Below are positions 20,473 through 32,379 of a stretch of DNA of 38,812 nt, one piece after another. The notes under the pieces are model-generated. The model saw only the letters and a program-made list of their open reading frames with translations, had not been told where the DNA came from and did not search any database. Numbering within the stretch: position 1 is the first letter of the stretch; every line of letters begins with the position of its first letter. Source of the DNA: Darksidea phi. Lineage: Eukaryota > Ascomycota > Dothideomycetes > Pleosporales > Lentitheciaceae. The stretch is from contig JASJFT010000319.1 in assembly GCA_030770425.1 (NCBI GenBank), positions 1-38,812 on the forward strand, in the 5' to 3' direction. Position numbers and translations under genes: made by a program.

Positions 20473-20929
20473 TTACTCTCCCCTCAGATACCAGCTCCTC
20501 GTCATCACCAACCAGGTGATTCCAATCCCAGCATTTACAAAGGGAATCAACGCCTCCTTCCACCTCACAGTCCTATAAACCGCTAATTCAGTCACAAAAA
20601 GCCATGCTACACCAATGAACGACAAGATCGCAAGATCATAGAGTGCCTGGTTCGTGATGTCGTAGGCGGCATATGCGCGGATAGCGCTCGTGTAGATGTT
20701 TTTAACGGCGTAGACGTGTGCCAAGAGAGGTGTTGCAGGAGGCCTTTGAGGACCGGAGAAATGGCGCAGGGCAGGGATAGGCGTGAGATAACAAGCAATA
20801 CTGTGGATGAACGCTGAGAGAGATGTCTTAGGCGTGTGAGCAAAGGGAAGCTAGAGGGTGATAGATACGCACGTAAAGAAGGAAGTATGGAAGCAATCCC
20901 CTGGGTGGGGCCGTATCCATCGGCCACAT
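20473..20929 (-). CDS. ERG28: Erg28-like ergosterol biosynthesis scaffold
   Basis: Exons 20929-20873 and 20826-20473 give 136 aa. The 46-bp intron runs GTGCGT...CCTAAG; that acceptor is chosen because the stronger-looking CTCTCAG further in breaks the frame. Two in-frame ATGs (20929 and 20920) follow a TAA, and I take the first. There are four hydrophobic segments: GLLPYFLLY onward, the helix around YAAYDI, AILSFIGVAWLFVTELAVY, and FVNAGIGITWLVM. The AHVYAVKNIYTSAIRAYAAY block and the TVRWKEA loop fit Erg28. Family knowledge: Erg28 is an ER membrane protein that tethers the sterol C-4 demethylation enzymes (Erg25, Erg26, Erg27). Length fits the family. It is divergent from the SnoaL-like gene (513 bp). 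Confidence 0.7.
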
Positions 20930-21442
20930 TGTGTCTTAAGCAAAGCAAGACCGAGTTGTCCCAATTATATAAGCTAATTAAACGCTGGTGAAGGATGTAG
21001 TTTGAGTCGACATACGCGAAGTGACTGGAGGGCGGAGAAGAAAAAGCGTGCATATGTTGGTAAGCGGCGGAATTGGGTCGAGAGACCGATTATTAAGCTA
21101 GTTTATTTGGAAATTAGTGGCATCCAAAAAGAGATTGCATAGCGCGACCCTGCACGTGTAAGCACCACGTTCTCAAGGCTTGTCCGGGTCCGGTCAGAGA
21201 GGTTGACACGCGAACGCTTCAGTGCTTCGCAGTTATACGCTACGTTATCTTTTTGGTCTACTGCCAACGCCGACCAATGTTCTGATAACTTCGGAACCTT
21301 TTGTACTCTTTGATAGTGATGTGTGTTGTCTCCACATGTCAGCTTACGCCCAACTCATCTCACACCAAACAACAGCCTGATAAGCCCCGGTAACCTGCTT
21401 TATCACTAGCTATAGGGCCACCAAACCCCCTGGTTTAGCATC
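20930..21442. promoter_or_regulatory. Divergent promoter region, ERG28 / SnoaL-like gene
   Basis: This is the 513-bp space between divergent starts. A palindromic TTATATAA lies at 20965-20972, about 36 bp upstream of the ERG28 ATG, close for a TATA box. An E-box sits at 21153-21158. No sterol regulatory element was confidently recognised. Confidence 0.45.
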
Positions 21443-21924
21443 ATGTCGGAGTACACGTCCACCCGCGAGGGCTTCCAGCGCGCTATGAAATGGAGTCTTA
21501 CCGGCCCATCCGAAGACGCCAGTCTGTACACCGAAGCCACCACGACGCCGACCTTCTACCATATCTTCAACGGTCGGCGCATTGCACGCGATGCCTACAT
21601 TAAAGGCATCGCCGAATGGCGGGACAAAAGTAGCGAATATGAGCCAATCGTGTACGTCTGCCTCTTCCCCTCGTTCTTCATCCGTGTGCAAAGCTCAGAG
21701 TACAAGCTGATGTCTCCTTGTTCTCTATTAGTGATGAATTCCTTCGCGATGGCGACCAGCTGGCAGCACGCATCACGGGCACTATCAAGGTTGACGGGAT
21801 CGCCACAGCGTTTGAGAGCTTCATGTTTGCTAAGATTGACAAAGAGAGTGGGAAGATAGAGTGGTTGATTGAGCGCGCCATTTGGGGACCGGTGGATAAA
21901 GAGCCGGAGCATGGTGTCAACTAA
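21443..21924 (+). CDS. SnoaL/NTF2-like fold protein
   Basis: Exons 21443-21651 and 21732-21924 give 133 aa. The 80-bp intron (GTACGT...CTATTAG) joins EPIV to DEFLRDGDQLAARI. Size and pattern fit the NTF2-like cone fold of SnoaL-type proteins: an N-terminal helix ending in a Trp, FYHIFNGRRIARDAY, then the beta strands DEFLRDGDQLAARITGTIKV and SFMFAKIDKESGKIEWLIERAIWG. Family knowledge: the fold covers polyketide cyclases, isomerases and non-enzymatic binders, so the reaction cannot be read from sequence. It is convergent with the EXPERA-domain gene (513 bp between stops). Confidence 0.8.
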
Positions 21925-22437
21925 GAATTAACTTACGCTACTCTAACTACCACAGCCTTAGCCTGTATTACAGATCGTGAAACGTAGTCAGGTGTCTCTA
22001 AAGCGAAGACTGTATATCTGGGTACGGTTGACTTACTCAACGACGTTGGTAGAATTAAGTGTAGATGGGCGGCTGTAGCACGTCATTTATATGCATTGGT
22101 TCGAAGCGGTGACAATAACAGGAGCTCACAGAGGGGAGTGCTAGAGAAGCTGTGCAACATTGTTGGAACATTATCCATGTAATAAGGTAAGTTGTAGATT
22201 CTTTAGCGGTATAAACACTAGGCTGAAATCGTCTGATATAGCACGACGACAACGTGCGTTCCACCAGAAAATATCGAACAGGCTGCCGCCCATCCGATCG
22301 AGCTCACAAACCAGATCATTATTTCAACCTCCACGCGAAATCTTTTTCTTGAATGTGGAAAGTTGAGGAAAGAGGCTGTAAACTTGCAACGACGCCGTGT
22401 TGGTGTTTGATGAGTGCACATAGTTTGGCTGCTGCTC
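21925..22437. other. Convergent 3' intergenic region
   Basis: It holds the 3' ends of the SnoaL-like and EXPERA genes. No gene or repeat recognised. Confidence 0.55.
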
Positions 22438-23108
22438 CTACTCCTCCTTCGAACTCGATTCTAGTCCTCTCAAAATATCTCGACTAAACGTCCATAGCAT
22501 ATAAGAGGACGATGAAATGTAAAGCGAGCTAAACATGGGGTCAGCCAGGTTGACCCGGTTTTCTTTCACTATGAATACATACTTCATGCCGCACCAAGTA
22601 ACCAGGAAGGGTCTCCACTCGTTATGACCTGTGTACTTGAACTCAGAGAACACTTCCCTTAAAACTGCCTTATGTTAGTCTCACGTTTCTTCGAGGCGAG
22701 ATTCCGCTTACAGTAAAGCGCCGTCTTCGCTGCGGTCATGTATCCCGCGCTGAGTCCCACCAGAACGGCCTGCGCAGCCGCTCTACCAGTGATCTTGCTT
22801 TTCCAGAATCCTCCGGTTCCTGATCTCCAAATGATCCAAGCGTAGGTGACGCAGAGGGTGGCTTCGATCATGTTCATCACGCTCTGTGCGAGGACAAAGC
22901 CTTCTTTTTCGTGATAGCCCTGCTGGCCGTATATACGGTCAATGGAAGCCCAAACTGTAAAGGTGCCGGAAAAATATGGGTGGTGCCATTTGTGATTAGG
23001 AAGGCTGTTGGGTCGTAGTGCGAGATAGATGGTGTCCCAAAGCGTGAACGGGAATACCCAGAGACACCACACGAGGATTGGAAGGCGGGGTGTATGTGAC
23101 CAGGACAT
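22438..23108 (-). CDS. EXPERA-domain (emopamil-binding-like) membrane protein
   Basis: Exons 23108-22712 and 22664-22438 give 207 aa. The 47-bp intron (GTAAGC...AAGGCAG, with ACTAAC branch) joins KTALY to FLREVFSEFKYTGHN. The start is the ATG at 23108; an upstream exon cannot be excluded. Several hydrophobic segments are present: PILVWCLWVFPFTLWDTIYL, a segment around VWASIDRIYG, the helix after FVLAQSVMNMIEATL, AAQAVLVGLSAGYM, and a final helix ending near LWTFSRDIL. Acidic residues inside membrane segments (WASID, MIEAT) match the EXPERA pattern. Family knowledge: EXPERA includes the sterol delta8-delta7 isomerase EBP, TM6SF proteins and sigma-2 receptor/TMEM97. This fungal branch has no assigned enzyme activity that I know. 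Confidence 0.78.
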
Positions 23109-24282
23109 TGTTAACAATAGCTGGAGTGAGGGAGCTGAGGGGAAAGAAGTACGCGGACGATGAGGTTGATTATGAAGGAATTAAGTTGTACGGAGGCATG
23201 GGGCACAGTAAGAGCACCCCGCAAAAATCTCTCCGAGCTTTTCCGACTTTGCTTAGCCACCCGTCTCTTCCTTCCTAGCGCTGATCTTCTTCTTCAAAGC
23301 TATCTATCCAAAGCGATCTTCAAGCAGCACATCCTGAGTTTAAGTTATCTGCTTGTAGCTGGGCTAAAAGAGGAGCTGTCCACATACCCAGGACATCACC
23401 GAAAGAAATGTAAAAGCCATCCATATCTGAGTGGCAAGCACGCCCAACTAACGGTGCTGCTGGGGCCTAGACTAGAGATCATGCAACCACTCTTTTGGCA
23501 TGTTCATGTGTCTATGTATCCTGCGCCGACGCCACAACCATTCATTCCATCTTCAATTAAATTAGCCTCCGGGAGATAGAGTGAAGTTGGGGGCAACGTC
23601 TTGGCTGGGATATTAAAGAGAGAATTTGACTGTACAGCGCCTGTGACGACCTAGTCATTGGTATTAGGTAAGTCCGCTCACAAGGATATAGCGTGGGGAA
23701 GCGCGTACCAAAATAAGTTTGACGTCGAATGGCTTCATTTCCAATTTCAAAGTGTCATATTATACAAAAACTAAAAGTTTTGGTTTTCTCGTAGCGCAAT
23801 CTCACCTAATTTGGAGCCATTTTTTCTCAGACCCTCCACGAAAGAAATCAACCAGCTTATATAAGCTAGCTACTATTGGCTAGAAAAAATTCATTTGCTC
23901 TAATTGGTTGGAATCTTTCGCGGAGCCGTCTGATTCATGAGATAACGATCAATGGATAAGCAAGGAGTTGCTAAAATGTAACGCCCCCGTTGATAATGAT
24001 GAGCAAATGGAGGCTGACGCGGAGATAGATATAGTCGCACGGACTCGCACGATCCACGATACATACTTCAAGACTTCTGCAGATAGCGGTGAAAGACTAG
24101 ATTATATGAAACTTATGTTTGATGAATGGTGCCGCTACACGTGTGATGAATCCGGAGCTTGGAAGACACGCTAGCTAGTCCGGTGCTAATCGAATGGGCA
24201 CTAGTCGATTGGCGGTGTCGTCATCGATCGCGTTCCTCTCAATAGTTACTCTAAGTCAACATGCGCTCACTACCACTACACA
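23109..24282. other. Intergenic, partly AT-rich
   Basis: No gene is supported. The section 23640-23960 is AT-rich and contains a perfect 14-bp palindrome AGCTTATATAAGCT at 23854-23867. A 68-codon frame at 23968-24174 does not begin with ATG and has no recognised similarity. The region includes the upstream flanks of both neighbouring genes. Confidence 0.5.
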
Positions 24283-25136
24283 ATGCTTCCATGGACTCTA
24301 GTAAGTCCAGCTTCGAGAGGCATCGGTTTCGCGCTAGCGAGAAGAGTGCTACAGACGACGAAAGCACCTCTAGTAGCAACAGCACGAAAGGATCCGGACA
24401 AGACGAAAGAACAATTGCTCGAAGGACTAGAGGATGACGAGAAAAGAGTGACCGTAGTAAGACTAGACGTCTTGGGTATAGTCGTCAATGCCCACTCTAA
24501 GGCAAGGGGCTATACTAATCAATGCTTGTAGACGAGACAGTTATCGCTGATGCTGCAGCGGTCTGCAAGAATATGTTTCCTTCGAAATCACATCAATTAC
24601 AACTGGCTTTCGTTGTCTCAGGACTGCTCTTCCCGGAAAAGTCACCTTCTCAGATTAATGCCGACGATGCGTTGCTCACCTTCCGCACCAACACCCTGGG
24701 CCCGATGCTGATGCTGAAGCATTTCTCTCCCTTTTTACCAAAGAAGGGCTCCACCGGCAGTGGAGATGACGAATCATTCGAAGGCTTGCCGCAAGCATCT
24801 ACCACAGCAGTCATGTCCGCTCGCGTAGGCAGCATCTCGGACAATCGACTAGGCGGCTGGTACAGCTATCGCGCCTCAAAAGCAGGTGTCAACCAGCTCG
24901 TCAAGACGTTCGATAACCACCTGAAAACAGCATCTGGAGATAATGCAGTAGCGGTCGCTCTCCATCCCGGCACGGTCAAAACAGACCTGAGCAAAGAGTT
25001 CTGGGGAAGTGTGAAGAAAGAGAAACTGTTTGATCGCGACTGGGTAGCAGAGCGATTGATTGAAGTTGTCAAGTCTGTCGGCGTTGAAGGAAGAGGCAGG
25101 TGCTGGGACTGGGACGGAAAGGAAGTGCCCCCTTAA
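24283..25136 (+). CDS. Short-chain dehydrogenase/reductase (CsgA-like SDR)
   Basis: Exons 24283-24475 and 24532-25136 give 265 aa. The 56-bp intron starts GTATAG, contains TACTAATC and ends TTGTAG. The cofactor loop is SPASRGIG (residues 8-15), a variant of TGxxxGIG. RLDVLDE follows beta-3. The usual NNAG is replaced by AFVVSGLLFPEKSP. The catalytic YxxxK is YRAS-K (Y177, K181), with a Ser upstream in SARVGSISDN, and the C-terminal HPGTVKTDLS is standard. Family knowledge: NAD(P)H-dependent oxidoreductase. The missing NNAG motif is seen in some fungal C-factor-like SDRs. The substrate is unknown. The first ATG at 24261 is out of frame. Confidence 0.87.
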
Positions 25137-27350
25137 TGCGCCAACACCATCGCGGGACCAATCTGATGCAAATCATTCGCGAAATTCGTCCAGTTGCGTG
25201 TCTGTCTCCATAATTCTGCTTCGCAGATTTTACCACAGCACTTTTGTCCTGTCCACTTTAGAAAGCATTCCTTCCCCTTAATGTGCATCGTGCGGTAGTT
25301 ACACGCTTGTTCCTACCATGTTCGCGTCTGGTTTCTACAACACTGAGACATACTACTTACCACGACATTTTTCCATGACTTTTTGCAGCCTCATTATCAC
25401 CAGCCAGACACTGTGCATCCGTATCCGTCGCACTTGGTTGGTAGGCACGACATTGCATTTCACCATTACACCAGCAAAAAATTCGCTCGTCACGTTCGCA
25501 CAAGGACCAGGGTAAGGAGAGAGACGCCAAGTCCATGTGCCCACTAGGTTGAACAAAAACGCCACCAAGGTGGCATGTGACATGTGAAAAAGTAAACAGT
25601 ATTTCGAACAGTCACGGTGTATGAAATGTGATCTGTAAAAGGTGTGCGCGGGTTGTATGAGCATACCGCAGTGAGAAGAGAACATCGGAGCAAGCATCTT
25701 CCAATATCATACACATGTCCCCGACGGTTTGCTCCAGCCGGCTTTAGTTTCATTAGTACCTCCGTTTGGGAAATACCTTAATCTGAACAAATTTTTTCAA
25801 GCCACTTAGCAAACTTCTATACACGATGCGGATATGTGCAGTATACGACAAACTTTGTGGCTGATCATCTGCGCTTGTGACACTCACTACCCGTGAACCT
25901 CGCAGTACTCGAGTTTTAGGTGACTTGTGATTAATACCTGTACCATGCATTGTGTTGTGACTCTCTGCAATGCTGCTTAACACCGATCCACCAACACTGA
26001 ATGACACCGAGACTCGAGAGCTTGCAGGCTAGCAAGATTGCGCAGGGTAGGAGAGCCCAATGACTTCATCCGCTTACGTTCAATTCGTAATACATGAGTA
26101 AAGAATGCAAGCACTCGCTTCTCATCGCGCAGAAGAGTCTTAAACACATACCCAATACAGTCCTCAAAAAACGAACTAAACCCCATGCTCTCGTAGCGTA
26201 AGAGCACCACGTTCCCCAAGACTCGAGGCGTGCTGCAGCTGTTTGGCTAGTCACGAGGATCGCAGGCACAGTCTTAGTCTTCACGGGTATATGCATCGTG
26301 CAACGTCTAGTGTCCGCGCTCAGCAAATGAATTGCCTATCTACATTCCGGGGGTGTGAGTGGGTTTGTATTCATTATTAGTTCTGCATTGCAATGCAGTA
26401 CTGCTGTGCCCGGTTGGTTAATTGGACGGTCTATCATGGTTTCTTGAGCAATTAGTTCCATGTACAGTTGCCTCGGGTGTGAGTGTGATCGACCCCATAT
26501 GCAGAGAGATGGATGGTTGGTACTGCAAGTGGTCAAGTAGCTCGTGATGAACAGGTGGGGTCGAAGTCTTGCGAGATAGGCTAGCGAAGGAAATTGTTGT
26601 GGTTATCGCCAGCGTTGCGGTGGCTGACGACTGACAGCAGCCTACACGTCGCCACAGTAGCAACTCTCAACCCCTCAATTATGCAAGGACGAGGAGACTC
26701 TTATTGTAGTGCGGGCACGTTGATAACTAGATGCCCGTGTTACGACGAGGCGCTCGTTGAACCTCGCACCGCACGCTTCCAGCTAGAGCTTACAGAGATG
26801 ATGCATCGACACTCGCTGGTGATATCATCAATTATTACATAAAGCATAAACAAGCGTGATCCTCCACGTCTCGTATAGTCGAATCTTGTAGAAGACAATC
26901 CTGCGCCCAACCAATGTAGCCCGAGTAATACCAAGTCCTAGATGTCGTCTCTATAGTTCCCATAAATCGTGATTTGAGCTCCTTTTCCGGTACCGTCACA
27001 GACTGAGAAGCCCACAGATTCCATCCCGTACCCGAAAGCCCACACAAGGAAAAGAAAGTGCAAGCCGCATGTTTAGTGTTTAAAGAAGAAACGGACCTAG
27101 ACCGAAAGTATGATACGTGGTCCGTACGTAGTAGAGTAGTGATTCTGGCGACGGCTATCGTATGCCGTAAGATTGCGGGTTTGCTTCTGAAGATTGCATA
27201 CTCATCGCCGTGGTAGCTGAGGCCTTTTATCGTGGTCGGATGTTGAACGACATAGAATATAGTGTTGTATCCATGCAGAGACAATTAACAAACACGCAAG
27301 CCGGATTCAAGAGGGATGCTCATCCAAGTAAGACTAGCCAAAGTTAGCCT
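25137..27350. other. Gene-poor intergenic stretch (2.2 kb)
   Basis: No supported gene, repeat or RNA. Several frames of 60-150 codons exist on both strands, but none shows a family motif or a plausible splice chain. The right end should contain the 3' UTR of the Zn2Cys6 regulator. Confidence 0.5.
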
Positions 27351-29862
27351 TTACATCTTAACGGAGGATATAGCGTACTTACCTTCCCAATCCCAGTCTT
27401 TCATTACACCTAACCAATGTAAACGGCCCTTGACCGTGAACCCGACCTCCAAATTCTCCGTACCAGCCACATCCGATCTACGTATCCCACCACTCATCTC
27501 CGACTTGATTGGTACAGGTATCGGGCGATCATAGGCGGACATGTCATCCACGTTATCCATAGCTCTTCGCTTAGCAATGGGATGAAGCCAGCAAAAGTCA
27601 CCATCTGCTTGGAGATTTTCTGACAGGGAACTGAAGCTACGCTTAAGCGAAGCTCTCGCGGGGGGAACAACGGGATCCTGGTTAGAGTTGATGAGCAAGC
27701 TCTCTGACGCATATGCATCGCGACGAGACCACACTTCCTTGGTGACCTCTACACATTTCTCGATGATGCCAAGTTTCATTCTCAGTGACATCATAATCCA
27801 GCGGTCGCATACCCATTTCCGGTCATGCTCGTCCACCATCTCGCTGCCAGCCGCCATCAAGGGGTATATATGCACAATTGTAGAGCGGGACGTAGAATGG
27901 ACGGTTGCAAGCTCGCACAATACCTTCTTGGCAAGGGCCAAGGAAGGCAATGAAGGTATCTCGGGGACGGCTTGGTGCAGGTATAGTAGAGTCGCATACT
28001 GATACGCGGTGGCTGTCTTGATCGAGTCATGGGGGCTTGTCGTCTCATCTTCCGGGTCCTCAATGTACGACGGAGGCATCCAGTCTTCCAGTTGCCTCTT
28101 GAGCTCCATGGCCTGCGAAATGATGGTGGGGCTATTGCCGTCCGTTCGTCGCACCTTCCTAACGAGGTTCGCAACCCGGCCAATGATAGGGAACAAGGTG
28201 CTCGCACAGCCCATAAGCGGGTCAAGTTGCGCATCGCCATCACTACCGACGTCGAGGTTCTCAGAGACGTTTTCGTAGTCGTTGGACTCATCATTGTCGG
28301 CCGAGGTCAGGCGAGCAATAACGTCCATGTACATCCAAGAGTTGCAGAGGAACTTTAATCGAGCCAGTTCGTCGCCTCGCAGGGGATTCCGGTTGTGTTG
28401 CACGAGCGCACGGTCGATTAGGATTTTGGCGCCCTTGATATGGTTGATTCCCGTACTGATATGCTGATCCCACGATTCCGAGAAGGCAAGCGCTAGCGTG
28501 GTCGAAATAGCTGCTTCAACACGCATATTCTCCATGCTTGATGCCAGTGCAACAACGGCGGTGCGCATGTGGTCTATCCCTTGAATGCGCAGTGATGGCG
28601 TGTCCCTGGACTGGTGGAACGATGTCATGGACGCAATTGCGTGGTACAAGGCTGGGCAGTCCCGCGCCAGAGGCCAGATGAGCGTGCGCCAAGGGTTCTC
28701 AGTCGGTCCGTCCTTGACAGACAGGATGCCGCACGTTTCGCGATCAAAACGTCGCGTCAACATCTCCGGCGAGATCATGGAGAACTGTGGTTGCATGTAG
28801 AGCGGGTATTCGGGGGACTCTGATGAAGAGCTCGATGAGTTTGAAAATGCTGGTGAGGATATGCGCATGAGCCATGCTTCTTGGTCCATGTGCAAGGGGC
28901 GAGGTATCTCTTCTACGTCCTCGTCCAATGCTTCTGCGGGCGGAGGAAGGTCAACGGGCTGGTAGAAGGCTTCATGTTGCTCGCGGAATGACATGTACTC
29001 TTCCGGCGGTACATTCAGGTCTGTGCCTGGCAATAACAGGTCCACCAAACGTGGGGATTGGCCAGAAGAGACGCTCGAAGGCGCCGTAGTCTTTGTTCGC
29101 CTCGTATCTACGCTTTCCGCTTCAAACACGCTGCTTGCGCTCTCCGCAGAGCCAGGCGCGAAGCTCTCAACGGGGGATATAGGTGGCGGGGCGAGCATGT
29201 ACGGCGATTGCTGAGGCATAGCGTACCTATTGTCTACCGCGTATGGTGGTTCGGCGTACATTGACAGAGGAGATGGCCTTGGCATGATTGGCTGTGGTTG
29301 CGGTGGATGGAAGTACGCCTTATGCGAAGGGCCGTGGTTCGGCACAATATGCACATGGTGGTCTACGGTACCGACGTTCGGAGATGCTGAGGCGGCGGTT
29401 GGTGGACTAGAGACTAATAGCTGTCAGAAGAGTCACTGTCAGCAATGCTGGCCCACGCACTCTTCTTCGCTTTCCCCGGCACCTTTCCAGCCAGATTGGT
29501 TTCCTCAAATGGCCGCCATTTGAAGTCTTTCTTGTACCCTCCACACGTAACGGACCGTCTCGCACACTGTTGGCAGGTTGGTTTCGTCTCGTCGCACTTG
29601 AGTCGCTTCGCTTTGCACGTTATGCATCCTACACAGACAAGTCGATCAGTTCAGCATTCCTCGGCCGACAAGGTCATAACATACCGTTGCGACTCTTAGA
29701 CTGTTTTCGTTTGGTGATGCCACTGCCGCCAGCTGCATAGTGGGCATCCTTAGGCGCCGATGGGAGTTGACGTACAGCCGTGGTGAGCGGCGACTGGGCG
29801 GTCCGGCCGGCATCTGCAGCGTTCAAGAACGAGGGCGACGGAATGGGGATTGTCTCCACCAT
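27351..29862 (-). CDS. Zn(II)2Cys6 transcription factor with fungal-specific TF domain
   Basis: Exons 29862-29685, 29628-29461 and 29413-27351 give 802 aa. The introns are 56 and 47 bp. The first ATG in frame is at 29862. A complete zinc cluster lies at residues 61-88: C-x2-C-x6-C-x6-C-x2-C-x6-C (C61, C64, C71, C78, C81, C88), preceded by a basic KRKQSKSR. A Pro/Ser-rich linker follows. The long C-terminal region contains PWRTLIWPLARDCPALYHAI and AAISTTLALAFSESWD, as in the Fungal_trans_2 (PF11951-like) activation domain. A possible extra intron (27382-27334, GTAAGT...GGCTAG) would replace the last residues with VLLG and a stop at 27320, giving 796 aa; both ends are in frame. Target genes are unknown, and no neighbouring cluster points to a pathway. 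Confidence 0.9.
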
Positions 29863-31586
29863 CTGTGTGGTGGGGGCATTTGCATGTGGCCGCTGCCAGC
29901 TTCGTGGGTGCCGCGCGGGCAATATCAGCCTTCACAAGTGACAGGGCTGCGCGGTCGATCGCAGTTGCTTGTGAGCGGCTGTTGAAGAGGAATGATGTTG
30001 TATCTAGAGTGGAGTCGGACGCTTAGGCCCGCATCTATCGACCCCAGGCTGCCCTGCCAGTGGAGCCGCCTAGCGCAATCAGCAGGCCTCGGACCGCGAA
30101 TCAGACGGCGCCTTGTATCGTGGGGTGCAGGAAATCCTCCAGCCCGCCTAGCCGGTCGCAGCATCGTTGCTCAATATCAAGTGCTCCCTTCGCCGTGTTC
30201 TGTGGCTGCACTGCGCTCGAGTCCGAGCACAAACTAGCCCTCGGCATTGCTGCATCGCGGCGCCGCTATCATTCCCCCCTTCCACCATCCCTGCCAACGC
30301 TCCACAACCGGTCCGATATGCAGCAGCCCTCAGACAGTTTTAGAGAACACCTCTAACGTATCGGATGTCGAATACCACCGACAGCGTGGATGCGAGAAAA
30401 TGAAGATGAACAAGGCCGGTGCAGAGACGACCAGTTAATGACTACCCGATGGCGGTTGCATTTACGTCTTGCTTCGCTTGGAGAACGTTGGGCCTTGACC
30501 AACTTCTGCATACGGATATAAGCCACTCTGCCTTGCACGAGTCTCTCCATCGCAGACTACCGTCACGGTGGCCTGGGACACTGCACTTCCACAGTTGCTG
30601 GCGACGACCAAAAATCTCCATAAAAACACAGGAAGCACTAGATTGTCCCTAGCGTTCGCCATCACCACAAAGTGCACCCAGACGAACCCTTAGCGCCTGC
30701 AAGCAGCTGCAAGGGAATTATCCTTCCTTGGAACGAAGAACTTCAATATAAACAATTCCGTACTGAGAAGGTCCAGATCCCAAGTTGCGAATAAGCTCAC
30801 TGCTCACAGTCGAAATCGTGTAACCCCTACCCAGCCTCCGGACATGCGGGAAGGTTCTCGAACCAATGTGTCTTAGACGCCGAATCGGCTTGACGCAGCG
30901 CCGGGACGACTTTTGGACGACCTATCCAACCAACTACGAAGAGTCTCGAACTGTGCATGGTCGATGACCGTAAAGTAACATCGGTTAGAGCACTTCCAGG
31001 CGAGGATGCGCGGGTGCAACGTTGGATTATTCATTGCACTTTATGAGGTGCTGCAGTTCGGCGACCAGTTCAACCCTCTATTGCGAATAAGCGGGTTTAG
31101 GTTCGACGGCCATTTATAATCCGGCGTCTGAAATATAAGAGCAATTTTCACATATCCGCTTTTCGTATTGGTGAATTCAACATGCTGCCATCTATCGCAA
31201 CTCCGCTCGGCTAAAATCCCCCCAGTTTATAGTTACAGCACCAAAATGCCTCTTTGATATCTCCAAAGTCCATTTCCAGGAGTGTCTACACTCGCGTCGC
31301 GGCATTTCGATATCAGTCCTAGTAGACATCACCCGACGTTGCGAAATCGGCATCTGAGGTTTAGCCACTTTGTTCAGCCACTTCGTTCCGATAAACGCAC
31401 GTATAAGATGATATTTGAGTCGCAAACCCCGGCTTCCGGGGAGAATTCAAAAGTTGAACGGGCTGGGTGAAGATAAATAATTGATTTGGATTTTCATAGT
31501 GGGAGTCTCTTTTGTAAGGTCCGCACGAAACATAGTAGGAGTTTGTACACCGTAGAGGTGCTATATCCACACCTTATACATGATAA

Positions 31587-31610
31587 TAGAGCTGTAGAGC
31601 TGTAGAGCTG
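31587..31610. repeat. Short tandem repeat, 3 x 8 bp
   Basis: The unit TAGAGCTG is repeated three times exactly, in non-coding DNA. Small and probably neutral. Confidence 0.8.
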
Positions 31611-32379
31611 TACACAATAATACCGACTAGGCGATGTTTCGAACATTGACAGGCGACGAGCAATGGCATGTGCTGCCGAGCAGCAGAGCGTTGGGAGAGT
31701 TTGGCTTCTCCCTATAAAGAGAAATTAAGCCTCGGACACTGCACTCAGGCTGTAATACTGATGCTCTGGTTTCGTAGATCACTACGCTTCGGATTCGCGT
31801 GCGAACTATATCGGGAATGGAGGATAGGAACTGAATGGCTACCGATAAACGGTGCCTGTCGCGGTCACCGTACCTCAAGCTGTTACTACCATACCTTTTC
31901 TTGCTGGGCCGGCTATACCGCAGCTAGCCTCGTACCTCAAGCCCTATCCCAATTTTCACAGAAGGTCTTGGACTGCTTTCTGTCACAGCATCAATTAAGC
32001 TCCGAAGTACAATCTCGACTGAACGCGAACTATGTCCTGCGAGAGTTACTGCTCACAGCTAATTGTCACTACGAACTGGTAGATATTCAGAACTGACCAA
32101 TACTCCAAAAAGTTTGTTTCACGGTACACTAGCATATAACCATGTATTTTCTTTCCCCCAGGAGCTTGGGCCACTACCCGGCGTGACGTCACGTTGGCTC
32201 CTGGGCTGTATTTTCGTGATTCTAATCACCTTATTGTGTTTCAATGTTTCGACATCTCACGCAACAGCACAGGTAGTATCTGCACGACAATGACAACCCC
32301 CAATTTACTCACAACCTCCCCAGCCAGGTTATCCCCGTCGTCCTCCGGCCCTACGCCATCGTTCGTATCGTATCTACTA

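Noticed and set aside
22081..22110. TTCGA-containing segment resembling a tRNA B-box
   Set aside because: No matching A-box or cloverleaf could be paired around it.
1682..24142. CACGTG E-boxes in several promoters (1685, 7187, 10772, 10803, 18898, 21153) as a shared regulon
   Set aside because: A 6-bp palindrome is expected about nine times in 38.8 kb, so the count is no more than chance.
27494..29264. Many + and - strand frames inside the Zn2Cys6 gene
   Set aside because: They are shadows of the long coding frame, without motifs.
31668..32096. 142-codon ATG frame
   Set aside because: No recognised similarity, high Cys/Leu/Ser content, no splice context, and it sits in a gene-poor region.
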